Positions 56,341-64,000 of a DNA stretch of 64,000 nt are shown in pieces; position 1 is the stretch's first letter; each line of letters begins with the position of its first letter. The notes under the pieces are model-generated. The model did no database searches, was not told where the DNA came from, and was given only the letters and a program-made list of their open reading frames with translations. The DNA is taken from contig NZ_JAQSDR010000015.1 of the NCBI RefSeq assembly GCF_029946005.1, forward strand, positions 1 to 64,000, in the 5' to 3' direction. Source of the stretch: Aquabacterium sp. Lineage in GTDB: Bacteria > Pseudomonadota > Gammaproteobacteria > Burkholderiales > Burkholderiaceae_C. The translations under genes and the position numbers were made by a program.

Positions 56341-57663
56341 TTAGCGCAGCCCTAACAGCGGCGAGCGCCCGATCTTTTCTACTTTTCGGCGCTTGATGGG
56401 AAGCGGGTCAGAAAACTTGGCCGCCGCGATTGACTCGTCCAAGCTGGGCAAACTCCACGTCTTTTGAAGACGCAGGCTGTTCATCCCGTCGTTCCAGGCA
56501 TGCAGCATCCGCTTGCCCGTCTCAACGAACGACGGGTGATGCCGTGTGGCCTCAACCACCTGTGGCGTGACCTGCACGATGGCCTCGCAGATTCGTTCAA
56601 TGCGCTCAAGCGTTTGAGCTGGCGCCAGGTTACATCGCGTCTGCAGGAAGCGCTCCAGCGCTTTACCTGGCGTCCAGGTGGCCCGCCCCTCCACGGCCAT
56701 GCCCGGAGGGTTCTTTGCATAGTCGTCGTAGACGGTGATGGTCAGCATGTCGTAGACAGGCGCCAGTTCGATTTGCTCACGAGTGCTGTAGAGCAAAGCG
56801 ATGTTCTTCGTGTGGCAATCCGCGTTGCGAAGCGCATAGGTCAGCAGCAGCAAATCAGCGAGATTTGACAGCGCCGCGTTCTGCTGCGCAGGAACGGTGA
56901 CCACGTCCTTAATGCGGGCAACCACGCGCTCCCACGTTGATTCGTACTTCTGTTCGGGGCGCAAGGTGAGCAAGCTGCACAGATCTTCCATGCCCTTGCG
57001 TGTTGTGCCGTCAGCCTCGAAGTCAAACCGGTGAACCACCAAGGCCTGGCCGTCATCAGAGACCTCCGTCACCGCGGTCGGAAAACCAGCTTGGCGTGAC
57101 ACCTCCATGCACAGGTGCTCATTGAGGGCCACGCCGGGCAAACGCGCCGTGGTGCCTTTGATGATGTAGCGGTCCGTGGCGAACGTGCCTTTGCCATGCT
57201 CTCCCAGTGTGCTGGGCGAAAGGAACTTGGGGACCACACCGGATACGCCCGACGTGGCATGTTGGCGAACCAGATCAACGAAGGCCTCTTCGGAGTTGTC
57301 CCCCCGCAAGATGCCGTTCAATTCAAACGCCACGGGAGGCTGCGTGGGGTCAGCGCCTGGTGTCGCGACCTTGACGCGCCCAATGGCGTTGCGGCCAACG
57401 ACTGACAGCAGGTTCAAAGGAGATGCCCCGACATGCGGTCCGAGCTGCTCTTGAAGGATCGACAGCAGGAAGCCTTCGGGCAGGTTCATCCGAAACAGCG
57501 GATGGAGTTCTGGGTAGACGTAGGACTCCGTGCGCACAGGCATCAGCAGGGAGACAAACTGCTCGGCAGGGACGTCCGGGTGATAGGTCATCACATGCCG
57601 AAAGCCATCGAGCGACTCCAAAGTGGCGACTGGCTTGTCATGAACGTAGACGTGCAGCTTCAC
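56341..57663 (-). CDS. hipA: HipA-type serine/threonine kinase toxin
   Basis: A 440-residue HipA-like kinase, the same length as E. coli HipA, whose action on glutamyl-tRNA synthetase causes growth arrest. N-terminal region has FRHVMTYHPDV and MNLPEGFLLSILQEQ. The P-loop-like segment GVSGVVPKFLSPS corresponds to the Ser-containing loop, ATDRYIIKG to the ATP-binding Lys, NADCHTKN (Asp282, Asn287) to the catalytic loop, and LAPVYDML to the metal-binding site. Overlaps hipB by four bases. Lies in the island next to Hachiman, so anti-phage or maintenance roles are plausible. Confidence 0.9.
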   Translation of the reverse strand: MKLHVYVHDKPVATLESLDGFRHVMTYHPDVPAEQFVSLLMPVRTESYVYPELHPLFRMNLPEGFLLSILQEQLGPHVGASPLNLLSVVGRNAIGRVKVATPGADPTQPPVAFELNGILRGDNSEEAFVDLVRQHATSGVSGVVPKFLSPSTLGEHGKGTFATDRYIIKGTTARLPGVALNEHLCMEVSRQAGFPTAVTEVSDDGQALVVHRFDFEADGTTRKGMEDLCSLLTLRPEQKYESTWERVVARIKDVVTVPAQQNAALSNLADLLLLTYALRNADCHTKNIALLYSTREQIELAPVYDMLTITVYDDYAKNPPGMAVEGRATWTPGKALERFLQTRCNLAPAQTLERIERICEAIVQVTPQVVEATRHHPSFVETGKRMLHAWNDGMNSLRLQKTWSLPSLDESIAAAKFSDPLPIKRRKVEKIGRSPLLGLR

Positions 57664-57932
57664 AGATCCCCCGCAGCTTCGAGCCGCTGCCGCTCGGCCA
57701 AAGCATCGTCAAGGGTGAAGCTGGCGCTCTTGGGTTTGAACGCCAGCTCATGCCCCAGGATCTCCAGGAGGCGAAGCAATTTGCGAGCGCCAAACTCGGC
57801 GACGCTGCCGGTCTCAAAACGGGCAATGCTGGACTGAGCCAGGCCACTGAGCTCGCCAAGCTGCTTCTGAGTGAGGCCGCGATCCCGCCTCAACTCAGCG
57901 ACTGCTTGCCCTAGCGATTGAAGGCTATCCAT
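57660..57932 (-). CDS. hipB: HipB-type antitoxin (XRE helix-turn-helix)
   Basis: A 90-residue DNA-binding antitoxin. The XRE helix-turn-helix runs from about residue 9 to 40 (AVAELRRDRGLTQKQLGELSGLAQSSIARFE). The C-terminal tail (ALAERQRLEAAGDL) would contact HipA. It precedes hipA with a four-base overlap, the normal antitoxin-first order. It should autorepress the operon through the repeats upstream at 57980 and 58088. Confidence 0.9.
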   Translation of the reverse strand: MDSLQSLGQAVAELRRDRGLTQKQLGELSGLAQSSIARFETGSVAEFGARKLLRLLEILGHELAFKPKSASFTLDDALAERQRLEAAGDL

Positions 57933-57979
57933 GTGCTGTGTTCGTCATCAAATGAGCTTCTTTGAAGCCCAAATAATAA

Positions 57980-57992
57980 CAAATACAGCATT
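57980..57992. repeat. Upstream repeat copy 1 of the hipBA unit
   Basis: CAAATACAGCATT, followed by AACCGCC, lies about 48-60 bp upstream of hipB. The same 13-mer recurs at 58088. Candidate HipB operator. Confidence 0.5.
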
Positions 57993-58087
57993 AACCGCCA
58001 AGAACTTTTGGCTCAAAAAATGGTGTATTTGTCATATAAAAACTTATCTTTCCCTATATAAATCCCCGTTAACGCCAATTTTTATGC

Positions 58088-58100
58088 CAAATACAGCATT
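58088..58100. repeat. Upstream repeat copy 2 of the hipBA unit
   Basis: Second exact CAAATACAGCATT; here four extra T separate it from TTAACCGCC-like sequence. The surrounding 57933-58120 is AT-rich and otherwise without a gene. Candidate HipB operator or island end. Confidence 0.5.
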
Positions 58101-58133
58101 TTTTAACCGCCTTTTACCCAACCCCGCGCAAGG

Positions 58134-58252
58134 CCCCGCGATCACCGGCCACAGCACTTGGTGCGACGAGCAGTCGCGCTCGGGGTGTCGCCTGATGGCG
58201 TTGGTGACATAGCCGCCAGCCGCGGAACCAACCCGTGGACGCAGACACCCCC
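58134..58252 (-). pseudogene. Degraded duplicate of the alpha/beta hydrolase gene
   Basis: Three co-linear blocks match the intact hydrolase gene at 60930-61817 with large deletions between them: 58134-58166 matches 60945-60977 with one mismatch (SHQVLWPVIAG), 58174-58226 matches 61159-61210 (AAGGYVTNAIR), and 58225-58251 matches 61366-61391 (VSASTGWF). It is a gene remnant, not functional. Confidence 0.78.
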
Positions 58253-58700
58253 TCTGCCCTGGCGCGTTGCTCGATGCCGGGTACTCGCCCTCCAGCCAAG
58301 CCTGCACCGCCGCTGGGCTTTGCTCGTAGGCGAGCTTGATGCCAAATTCCTGTTCGATAAGCTGGCCCACTGCGGCCCGGCTCCACAAGCTGAAATCCAA
58401 CTTGAGTTGCTCGGGGCGCTTGTCGATGATCATCCGTTGGATCGTGTCTTCTTGCGCAGCACTGAGCACGCGACCATCACCCCTGGTGCGACCACTTAGC
58501 GCTGGCCTGATTGCACCCCAGCCACCGGCTTCAAACAGATCGATGGCACTTCGCACTGTCGGGTAGCTCAGCCCCGTCATCTTGACGATCTCCATGACCT
58601 TGGTGCCTTGTTTGTACAACCTCACGACTTGCTTGCGGCGTTCGTGAAGTTGCTCCAGTGTTTGGCTTCTTGCGCTTTCTTTTTCCATGACCATTTGATC
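58253..58700 (-). pseudogene. IS630-family transposase fragment
   Basis: Reading from the minus-strand start near 58688-58706, it encodes an N-terminal helix-turn-helix (QVVRLYKQGTKVMEIVKMTGLSYPTVRSAIDLF), then DFSLWSRAAVGQLIEQEFGIKL, AYEQSPAAVQAWLEGEYP and, in another frame, IEQRARAEG. Compared with the family, about 22 residues between GIKL and AYEQ are missing, a frameshift follows EGEYP, and the DDE catalytic half is absent. It fuses directly to the hydrolase remnant. No terminal inverted repeats were found. Confidence 0.82.
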
Positions 58701-58918
58701 AACCAAATCGGAGAAAGTTAAAACTTTATTGGGCCTTATCTACAGGAGCGGCGATGTCAAGACGGACGAAAGACTTGCGTGGCTCGTATCAAGAACCTTG
58801 CTGCAACGCATCCAGTGTGTGCCGCAAGCGATGCAGTCTTGCAAGACGTCATCCAGCCATTGCTGAGTGGATGCGTGGAGTTGGCTAGACTGTCGCACCG
58901 CGGCCTGCGCTCCCTCGC

Positions 58919-60259
58919 ATGAATAAACACCTTCCCACCCACCCAGCCGCTGTGCTGGCACTGGCGTTTCTGGCCACCATCGCACTGGGAACGGCGCTGC
59001 TGATGCTGCCCTGGGCGAGCGCCAGCGGCGAGGGCGCGCCATGGCTGACAGCGCTGTTCACCGCCACCTCGGCGGTGTGTGTGACCGGGCTGGTGGTGGT
59101 GGACACGGGAACCTACTGGAGCCCCCTGGGACAGGGGCTGGTGATGGCGCTGTTCCAGCTCGGCGGTTTCGGAATGATGACTTCGGCCACGCTGATGGGG
59201 CTGCTCATTGGTGGCCACATGAAGCTGCGCACACGGCTGCTGCTGCAGTCGGAGACGCATGCGCTCTCGCTGGGCGATGTGCGCTCAGTGGCGCGCATGG
59301 TGCTGGTGGTCACGGTGGTGTGCGAGGCGGCCGTGGCGCTGTGGCTGGCAGTGCGCTTTGCCACTCAGATGGACCTGAGCTGGTCGCAGGCGCTGTGGCA
59401 CGGTGCTTTCCACGCGGTGTCGGCCTACAACAATGCGGGGTTTTCTACTTGGCCCGACAGCGTGATGCGCCACGTGAGCGATGGCTGGGTGCTGGCGCCG
59501 CTGATGCTGGCGATCGTGGTGGGCGGACTGGGATTTCCGGTGATCACCGAGCTCTGGGCCAACCGGCGCAAGCGCCATGCGCGCTGGTCGGTGCACACCA
59601 CGCTGACGGTATGGGGATCGGCGATGCTGGTTCTGCTAGGCACGTTGGGCCTGTGGCTGGTGGAGCACAACAACCCCAAAACGCTCGGCGTGCTGGGGTT
59701 TTCAGACCAGTGGCTGGCGGCATTGTTCACCTCGGTGTCGGCGCGTACTGCGGGCTTCAACGCGGTGGATATCAGCGCGTTGAAACTTGAATCGTTGGTG
59801 CTGCACTGTGTGTTGATGTTCATTGGCGGAGGCAGTGCAGGCACCGCCGGTGGCGTGAAAGTGACCACCGTGTTTCTGCTGCTGCTGGTGGTGTGGAGCG
59901 AAATCCGTGGCCGGGCAGACGTGGAGTTGCGTGGGCGACGCATTTCCACTCAGGTGCAGCGCCAGGCGCTCTCCATCCTGGTGCTCAGCGGCGCTGCGGT
60001 GTCTCTGGGGTTGCTGCTCATCATTCCGCTGGCGGACCACCTGCCGCTGGAAAAGTTAATGTTTGAAGTGGTGTCGGCTTTCGCCACCGTGGGCCTGTCC
60101 ACCGGCATCACGGCCGACCTGCCGCCCAGCGCGCAGGCCGTGATCATTGTGCTGATGTACGCCGGACGGGTGGGCGTGGTCACACTGGCGCTGGCACTGG
60201 CGCTTAACCAGGTACCCAAGGCGTACCGCTATCCCGAGGAGAAACCGATTGTTGGCTAA
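58919..60259 (+). CDS. ktrB: Potassium uptake transporter, TrkH/KtrB family
   Basis: A 446-residue integral membrane K+ channel-like transporter with four pore repeats. Selectivity loops are visible: TSAVCVTGL, SAYNNAGFSTW, SARTAGFNAVD and AFATVGLSTGI, each with the filter Gly. Length is nearer KtrB (about 450) than TrkH (about 480). The regulatory partner gene follows with an 11-base overlap. The region 58707-58918 upstream (212 bp) holds no gene. It is probably a cation-coupled K+ importer gated by KtrA. Confidence 0.93.
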   Translation: MNKHLPTHPAAVLALAFLATIALGTALLMLPWASASGEGAPWLTALFTATSAVCVTGLVVVDTGTYWSPLGQGLVMALFQLGGFGMMTSATLMGLLIGGHMKLRTRLLLQSETHALSLGDVRSVARMVLVVTVVCEAAVALWLAVRFATQMDLSWSQALWHGAFHAVSAYNNAGFSTWPDSVMRHVSDGWVLAPLMLAIVVGGLGFPVITELWANRRKRHARWSVHTTLTVWGSAMLVLLGTLGLWLVEHNNPKTLGVLGFSDQWLAALFTSVSARTAGFNAVDISALKLESLVLHCVLMFIGGGSAGTAGGVKVTTVFLLLLVVWSEIRGRADVELRGRRISTQVQRQALSILVLSGAAVSLGLLLIIPLADHLPLEKLMFEVVSAFATVGLSTGITADLPPSAQAVIIVLMYAGRVGVVTLALALALNQVPKAYRYPEEKPIVG

Positions 60260-60923
60260 ATCAAAATCAACGCCTGGCGACAGCGTGGTCGTCATTGGAC
60301 TGGGGCGCTTTGGCGCCAGCGTGGCACGCTCGCTGGTGGCCGCAGGGCACGAGGTGTTGGCCATGGACACCAACGAGGCGGTGGTGCAGGACTTGGCGCA
60401 CGAGTTGCCGCATGTCGTCAAGGCGGATTCGACCGAGCTGCAGGCGCTGCAACAGCTGTCGGTCACGGATTTCTCGCACGCGGTGGTCAGCATCGGCACC
60501 AACCTGGAGGCGAGCGTGCTGACGGTGCTGAACCTGGCGCAGATGGGTGTGAAAGACATCTGGGCCAAGGCCAACAGCCCCCAGCACGGGCGCATTGCCG
60601 AGCGTGTGGGCGCGCACCACGTGATCTACCCCGAGGCAGACATGGGCGAACGTGTGGCGCATCTGGTGACAGGCAAGATGATGGACTTCATCGAGTTCGA
60701 CGACGGCTTTGCCATCGCCAAAACCCGCGCCCCCATGGAGACGCACAACAAGACGCTGGCCGTGTCGAACGTGCGCAAGAAATACGGCATCACCGTGGTG
60801 GGCATCAAGCGCCGCAGCCAGGACTTCATCTACGCCAAGCCGGACACCGAGATCAAGCCAGGCGACCACCTGATCCTGGCCGGTCCGACGCCACTGATCG
60901 AGAGATTCGCGGCGCTGTACTGA
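60249..60923 (+). CDS. ktrA: Potassium uptake regulatory subunit KtrA (TrkA family)
   Basis: A 224-residue RCK protein, the usual KtrA length, with a nucleotide-binding VVVIGLGRFGASVARSL (GxGxxG), acidic residue in VLAMDTNEA, and a TrkA-C domain (VSNVRKKYGITVVGIKR, IKPGDHLILAGP). It binds ATP/ADP and gates KtrB at the inner membrane face. TTG start within the end of ktrB, so the two are translationally coupled. Convergent with the hydrolase gene, 6 bp between the stops. Confidence 0.93.
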   Translation: MLAKSKSTPGDSVVVIGLGRFGASVARSLVAAGHEVLAMDTNEAVVQDLAHELPHVVKADSTELQALQQLSVTDFSHAVVSIGTNLEASVLTVLNLAQMGVKDIWAKANSPQHGRIAERVGAHHVIYPEADMGERVAHLVTGKMMDFIEFDDGFAIAKTRAPMETHNKTLAVSNVRKKYGITVVGIKRRSQDFIYAKPDTEIKPGDHLILAGPTPLIERFAALY

Positions 60924-60929
60924 CTCACC

Positions 60930-61817
60930 TCACCCCCGCAGAGCCCCCGCGATCACCGGCCACAGCACCTGGTGCGAAGCCCGAAACCAATCGATGTGCC
61001 CAATGCTTTTCAAGCCATGCTGTGCAGGCTTGATGCGCAACGCCTGCTTGTGCGCCGCCGGGAAAGTGCGCAGCAGATCGGCCACGGTGGCGGGTGTGGC
61101 GATGTCATCGTCAGCCGCGTGGAGCACCGTCATGGGCGTGCGCACGTGGGCATGAAAATCGCGCTCGGGCTGTTGGCGGATGGCGTTGGTGGCATAGCCC
61201 CCGGCCGCACACCATTGCCCCCATTGGCGGGCCACACCGGCAGGCAGGTTCTCACCCAGGCCCAGCACCGATGACACGCCATAACCCTTCAACAAGATGC
61301 TCAAAGGCATGGCCAGCCGCAGGCCGAAACGGGCCTTGAGCCGGAAGCCCAGGCGCATGCCGCTGAACCAGCCGGTGGAGGCCGACACGCCCACCAGCCG
61401 CGCCACCTTGCCGTGGTTGGGCAGCAAGCCAATCATCTGGCCGCCCGCGCTGTGCCCCAACATCAGCACCTGCTCGCAAGCCGTGCGGTGCAGCAGCCAA
61501 TCCAGCGCGGCCACCTGGTCCAATTGGCCCCAGTCCTGCAACCTGGCCTGGCTGGCGCGCAAAGGGCCGTGCAAAGACAGGCCAATGCCGCGGTAGTCAA
61601 ACACCAGCACATCGTGGCCTTGCTGGGCCAGCCAGGTGGCGAAGCGGAGGTAGAAGTGCTGGCGCACGCCGGTGGCTGGGCACAAGAGCACCGGCAGGCC
61701 AGGCTTGCCGCCACTGGCGGGCAGGAAGTGGCCCTGCAGGCGCGCACCATCGGCGCAGGTGATCTCAATGCGCTCGGCAGCGCCGTCGCTCTTGCTGGGA
61801 TGGGCTTGTTCAGTCAT
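60930..61817 (-). CDS. Alpha/beta hydrolase
   Basis: A 295-residue serine hydrolase-like protein. The nucleophile elbow is MLGHSAGGQM (Ser in GHSAGG), the oxyanion region is LLCPATGVRQHFY, VFDYRGIGLSLHG follows, and the acid and His are probably in LHAADDDIATP and GLKSIGHIDWF. It resembles hydrolases with 'VFDYRGIG' that accompany MarR regulators. The ATG at 61817 overlaps the MarR-gene stop by 8 bases (ATGACTGA). A broken partial copy lies at 58134-58252. Substrate unknown. Confidence 0.88.
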   Translation of the reverse strand: MTEQAHPSKSDGAAERIEITCADGARLQGHFLPASGGKPGLPVLLCPATGVRQHFYLRFATWLAQQGHDVLVFDYRGIGLSLHGPLRASQARLQDWGQLDQVAALDWLLHRTACEQVLMLGHSAGGQMIGLLPNHGKVARLVGVSASTGWFSGMRLGFRLKARFGLRLAMPLSILLKGYGVSSVLGLGENLPAGVARQWGQWCAAGGYATNAIRQQPERDFHAHVRTPMTVLHAADDDIATPATVADLLRTFPAAHKQALRIKPAQHGLKSIGHIDWFRASHQVLWPVIAGALRG

Positions 61818-62274
61818 GGTGGGATCCGGATGAAGGCGGCGAGTCAAGGTGCTGCACATGCGTCAACCAGCGCGCCACGGTTTGCAACTCGGCCTCGGTG
61901 AAGCCCTTGGTGAGCCGCGCATTGATGCGGGCCATGGCCTTGCGCAAAGGCAGTTGCTGGGCGCGTCCGGCAGGACGCAACCACACGCGCTGGGTGCGGC
62001 CGTCTTGCGGGCAAGCGTGGCGGGCCACCCAATCCAAAGCCTCCATGCGCTGGACCAGGCCCGAGACGGCCGAGGGCGCCAGGTCCAGGGTCTCGGCCAG
62101 TTGGCCCATGGTGGCGCCGTCTTCACGGGCTAGGCAGAACAGCACACCGCCTTGCGCGGGCGTGGGCGCCGTGATGCCATCGCGTGCGGCCTCGGCCTGT
62201 TGCACGCCGATCCATTGCTGCAAGCGGCGCTGCGCACTGTTGAGCAAGAAGATGAGGCGGGGACGTTGGGCCAT
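61810..62274 (-). CDS. MarR-family transcriptional regulator
   Basis: A 154-residue winged helix-turn-helix protein. Recognition region is ATMGQLAETLDLAPSAVSGLVQRMEALDWVARHACPQDGRTQRVWL, with the conserved DGR wing. It is the first gene of a unit with the alpha/beta hydrolase (8-base overlap) and probably represses it. A longer frame back to 62364 would cover the palindrome upstream and is rejected. Ligand unknown. Confidence 0.92.
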   Translation of the reverse strand: MAQRPRLIFLLNSAQRRLQQWIGVQQAEAARDGITAPTPAQGGVLFCLAREDGATMGQLAETLDLAPSAVSGLVQRMEALDWVARHACPQDGRTQRVWLRPAGRAQQLPLRKAMARINARLTKGFTEAELQTVARWLTHVQHLDSPPSSGSHHD

Positions 62275-62298
62275 GGCGGGTACTTTGCATGAATTTAT

Positions 62299-62310
62299 TT
62301 CGCATGCGAA
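62299..62310. promoter_or_regulatory. Palindromic operator candidate for the MarR regulator
   Basis: TTCGCATGCGAA is a perfect 12-bp palindrome, 25 bp upstream of the marR-type start codon, next to an AT-rich stretch (gtatatag) that could be the promoter. MarR proteins usually bind such sites to autorepress. Confidence 0.6.
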
Positions 62311-62329
62311 GTATATAGCGCGCCAGCCA

Positions 62330-62358
62330 AAAAGAAAAACCGGCGCAAAGGCCGGTTT
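62330..62358 (-). terminator. Rho-independent terminator of purH
   Basis: On the minus strand AAACCGGC and GCCGGTTT form an 8-bp stem with a 6-base loop followed by T-rich sequence (tttttcttttt). It lies about 32 bp beyond the purH stop. Confidence 0.85.
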
Positions 62359-62389
62359 CTTCAACTCAGTCCGAAGATCAGTGAGTTCA

Positions 62390-63973
62390 TCAATGGCGGA
62401 AGTGGCGCGTGCCCGTGAACACCATGGCGATGTCGCGCTCGTTGGCGGCGGCGATCACTTCATCGTCACGCATGCTGCCACCGGGGTGGATCACGCAAGT
62501 CGCGCCCGCGTCGACCACCACGTCCAGGCCGTCTCGGAAGGGGAAGAAGGCATCCGACGCCACGGCCGAACCGGCCAGCGTCAAACCAGCGTGACCAGCC
62601 TTGATCGAGGCGATGCGGGCCGAATCGAGGCGGCTCATCTGGCCAGCGCCCACGCCCATGGTCATGCCATCCTTGCAGAACACGATGGCGTTGCTCTTGA
62701 CGAAGCGGGCCACGGTCCACGCGAACAACATGTCTTTCATCTGTTGCTCGGTGGGCTTGACTTCGCTGACCACCTTCACGTCACCGACCAGGTCGATGTT
62801 GTCGGCCGATTGCAGCAGCATGCCGCCGCCCACGCGCTTGAAGTCGAGCGCGTTGCTCAGCTTGCTGATGGGCACTTCCAGCAGGCGCACGTTCTGCTTG
62901 GCGGCATAGGCGGCGCGGGCTGCGGGCGTGATCGCGGGTGCAATGGCCACTTCCACGAACTGCTTGTTGGCGTTGATGGCCTCAACCACGTCGGCATCGA
63001 TGGGGCGGTTGAAGGCCATGATGCCGCCGAAGGCGCTGGTGGGGTCGGTCTTCAACGCCTTTTGATAGGCTTCCAAAGGCGTCGCGCCCACGGCCACGCC
63101 GCAAGGGTTGGCGTGCTTGACGATGACGCAAGCGCACTCTTCAAAGGCCTTGACGCATTCCCAGGCGGCATCGGCATCGGCGATGTTGTTGAAGCTCAGT
63201 TCCTTGCCCTGGATCTGGGTCCATTGCGACAGCGTGCCTTCCACGGGCTGGGCTTCGCGGTAGAAAGCAGCGGACTGGTGCGGGTTCTCGCCGTAGCGCA
63301 TGCCTTGCACCTTGTTCAACTGCAGGTTGAACACTTCAGGGTATTCAGCACGCACGGGCACGGCTTCGGTCTTCAACTCGCTGCCCGCTTCCAGTGCGGT
63401 CAGGTAGTTGGTGATCATGCCGTCGTAGGCGGCGGTGTGCGCGAACACCTTCTTGGCCAGCATGAACTTGGTCGTGCGGGTCAGGCCATCGCCCTTCAGT
63501 TCGGACAGCACTTGCGTGTAATCAACCGGGTCGATGATCACGGCCACGTCCTGCCAGTTCTTGGCGGCGGCGCGCAGCATGGTGGGGCCGCCGATGTCGA
63601 TGTTCTCGATGGCGTTTTCCAGCGTGCAATCGGCCTTGGCCGTGGCTTGCGCGAAAGGGTAGAGGTTGACCACCAGGATGTCGATGGTGTTGATGCCGTG
63701 TTCTTTCAAAGCAGCCATGTGCTCGGGCAAGTCACGGCGGGCCAGCAGGCCGCCGTGCACGCGCGGGTGCAGGGTCTTGACGCGGCCATCCAGCATCTCG
63801 GGGAAGCCCGTCACCTCGGACACTTCGGTCACTGGCAGGCCCTTGTCGGCCAGCAGCTTGGCGGTGCCGCCCGTGGACAACAGTTTCACGCCTTGGGCGT
63901 GCAGCGCTTGCGCGAATTCAACAATGCCGGTCTTGTCGGACACGGACAACAGCGCGGTGAGGTTTTGGCTCAT
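62390..63973 (-). CDS. purH: Bifunctional AICAR formyltransferase/IMP cyclohydrolase PurH
   Basis: The last two steps of IMP synthesis. The 527-residue product has an N-terminal IMP cyclohydrolase ([56 protein letters not shown]) and a C-terminal AICAR transformylase with [12 protein letters not shown], including the catalytic Lys-His pair, [15 protein letters not shown], and [11 protein letters not shown]. Length and start ([16 protein letters not shown]) are standard. It runs to the right edge, and its terminator is at 62330-62358. Confidence 0.98.
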   Translation of the reverse strand: MSQNLTALLSVSDKTGIVEFAQALHAQGVKLLSTGGTAKLLADKGLPVTEVSEVTGFPEMLDGRVKTLHPRVHGGLLARRDLPEHMAALKEHGINTIDILVVNLYPFAQATAKADCTLENAIENIDIGGPTMLRAAAKNWQDVAVIIDPVDYTQVLSELKGDGLTRTTKFMLAKKVFAHTAAYDGMITNYLTALEAGSELKTEAVPVRAEYPEVFNLQLNKVQGMRYGENPHQSAAFYREAQPVEGTLSQWTQIQGKELSFNNIADADAAWECVKAFEECACVIVKHANPCGVAVGATPLEAYQKALKTDPTSAFGGIMAFNRPIDADVVEAINANKQFVEVAIAPAITPAARAAYAAKQNVRLLEVPISKLSNALDFKRVGGGMLLQSADNIDLVGDVKVVSEVKPTEQQMKDMLFAWTVARFVKSNAIVFCKDGMTMGVGAGQMSRLDSARIASIKAGHAGLTLAGSAVASDAFFPFRDGLDVVVDAGATCVIHPGGSMRDDEVIAAANERDIAMVFTGTRHFRH

Positions 63974-64000
63974 GGGGGATGCTTCAGGTCAGAGATAAAA

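Noticed and set aside
58044..58706. Single 220-residue transposase-like open frame
   Set aside because: It is a chimera of an IS630 fragment, a frameshifted junction, hydrolase remnant and AT-rich leader, so I annotate the pieces as pseudogenes.

Overview
The window reads as high-GC chromosomal DNA of a betaproteobacterium of the order Burkholderiales. The basis is the gene styles (MoaC, SlmA, RuvC, PurH, ArgB), six PEP-CTERM surface proteins, and an FtsZ-like protein ending in the [13 protein letters not shown] tail usual for that order. No rRNA or tRNA was recognised; the only structural RNA is RNase P RNA (rnpB).

Layout. 0.1-2.4 kb: moaC and a divergent M48 periplasmic metalloprotease. 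2.4-12.1 kb: an iron/heme district with two matching Fur-type operators, a small Fur-linked gene, a PEP-CTERM gene, a heme TonB receptor with a HemS-type protein, a catecholate-siderophore receptor with PiuC, a PepSY protein with cytochrome b561, and an FMN 2-hydroxy-acid oxidase. 12.2-14.4 kb: a Tat-exported PhoX-type phosphatase and a PEP-CTERM protein. 14.4-24.4 kb: housekeeping genes (OYE-type oxidoreductase, SWIB protein, SNF2 ATPase, enoyl-CoA hydratase, NUDIX, DUF815 ATPase, SlmA, HAD nucleotidase, CapA-type protein). 24.6-32.8 kb: surface proteins interleaved with argB, a CusF-like protein and a YqaA-type protein; it ends in a two-gene unit encoding a C25 (gingipain-type) peptidase with a C-terminal dockerin and a PEP-CTERM protein with a cohesin-like domain. 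33-40.1 kb: pyrC, cysK, dsbD, a Bcr/CflA exporter, rnpB, an alpha-carbonic anhydrase and ruvC. 40.2-49.2 kb: a PEP-CTERM gene, then a tightly packed eight-gene cluster (AsnB-type amidotransferase, acyl-CoA ligase, ACP, NadE-type synthase, PrmC-type methyltransferase, KASIII-type synthase, second ACP, GNAT) that looks like an acyl/amide assembly line.

49.4-58.7 kb is a foreign, partly AT-rich island. It holds a two-gene unit made of an unknown 257-aa protein and an FtsZ paralogue with a new ~155-residue N-terminal domain, then a complete Hachiman anti-phage system (hamA, hamB), a hipBA-type toxin-antitoxin pair, and an IS630 transposase remnant fused to a degraded piece of an alpha/beta hydrolase gene. 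The intact hydrolase lies 2.8 kb further on, beyond a KtrB/KtrA potassium uptake pair. The window closes with the hydrolase, a MarR regulator and purH.

The two most interesting items are the FtsZ-fusion unit beside Hachiman (a candidate undescribed defence or conflict system) and the dockerin-peptidase/cohesin-PEP-CTERM pair (a candidate way of docking a protease on a Gram-negative surface). A cluster of CTAG-containing motifs lies upstream of several surface-protein genes and may mark a shared regulon.
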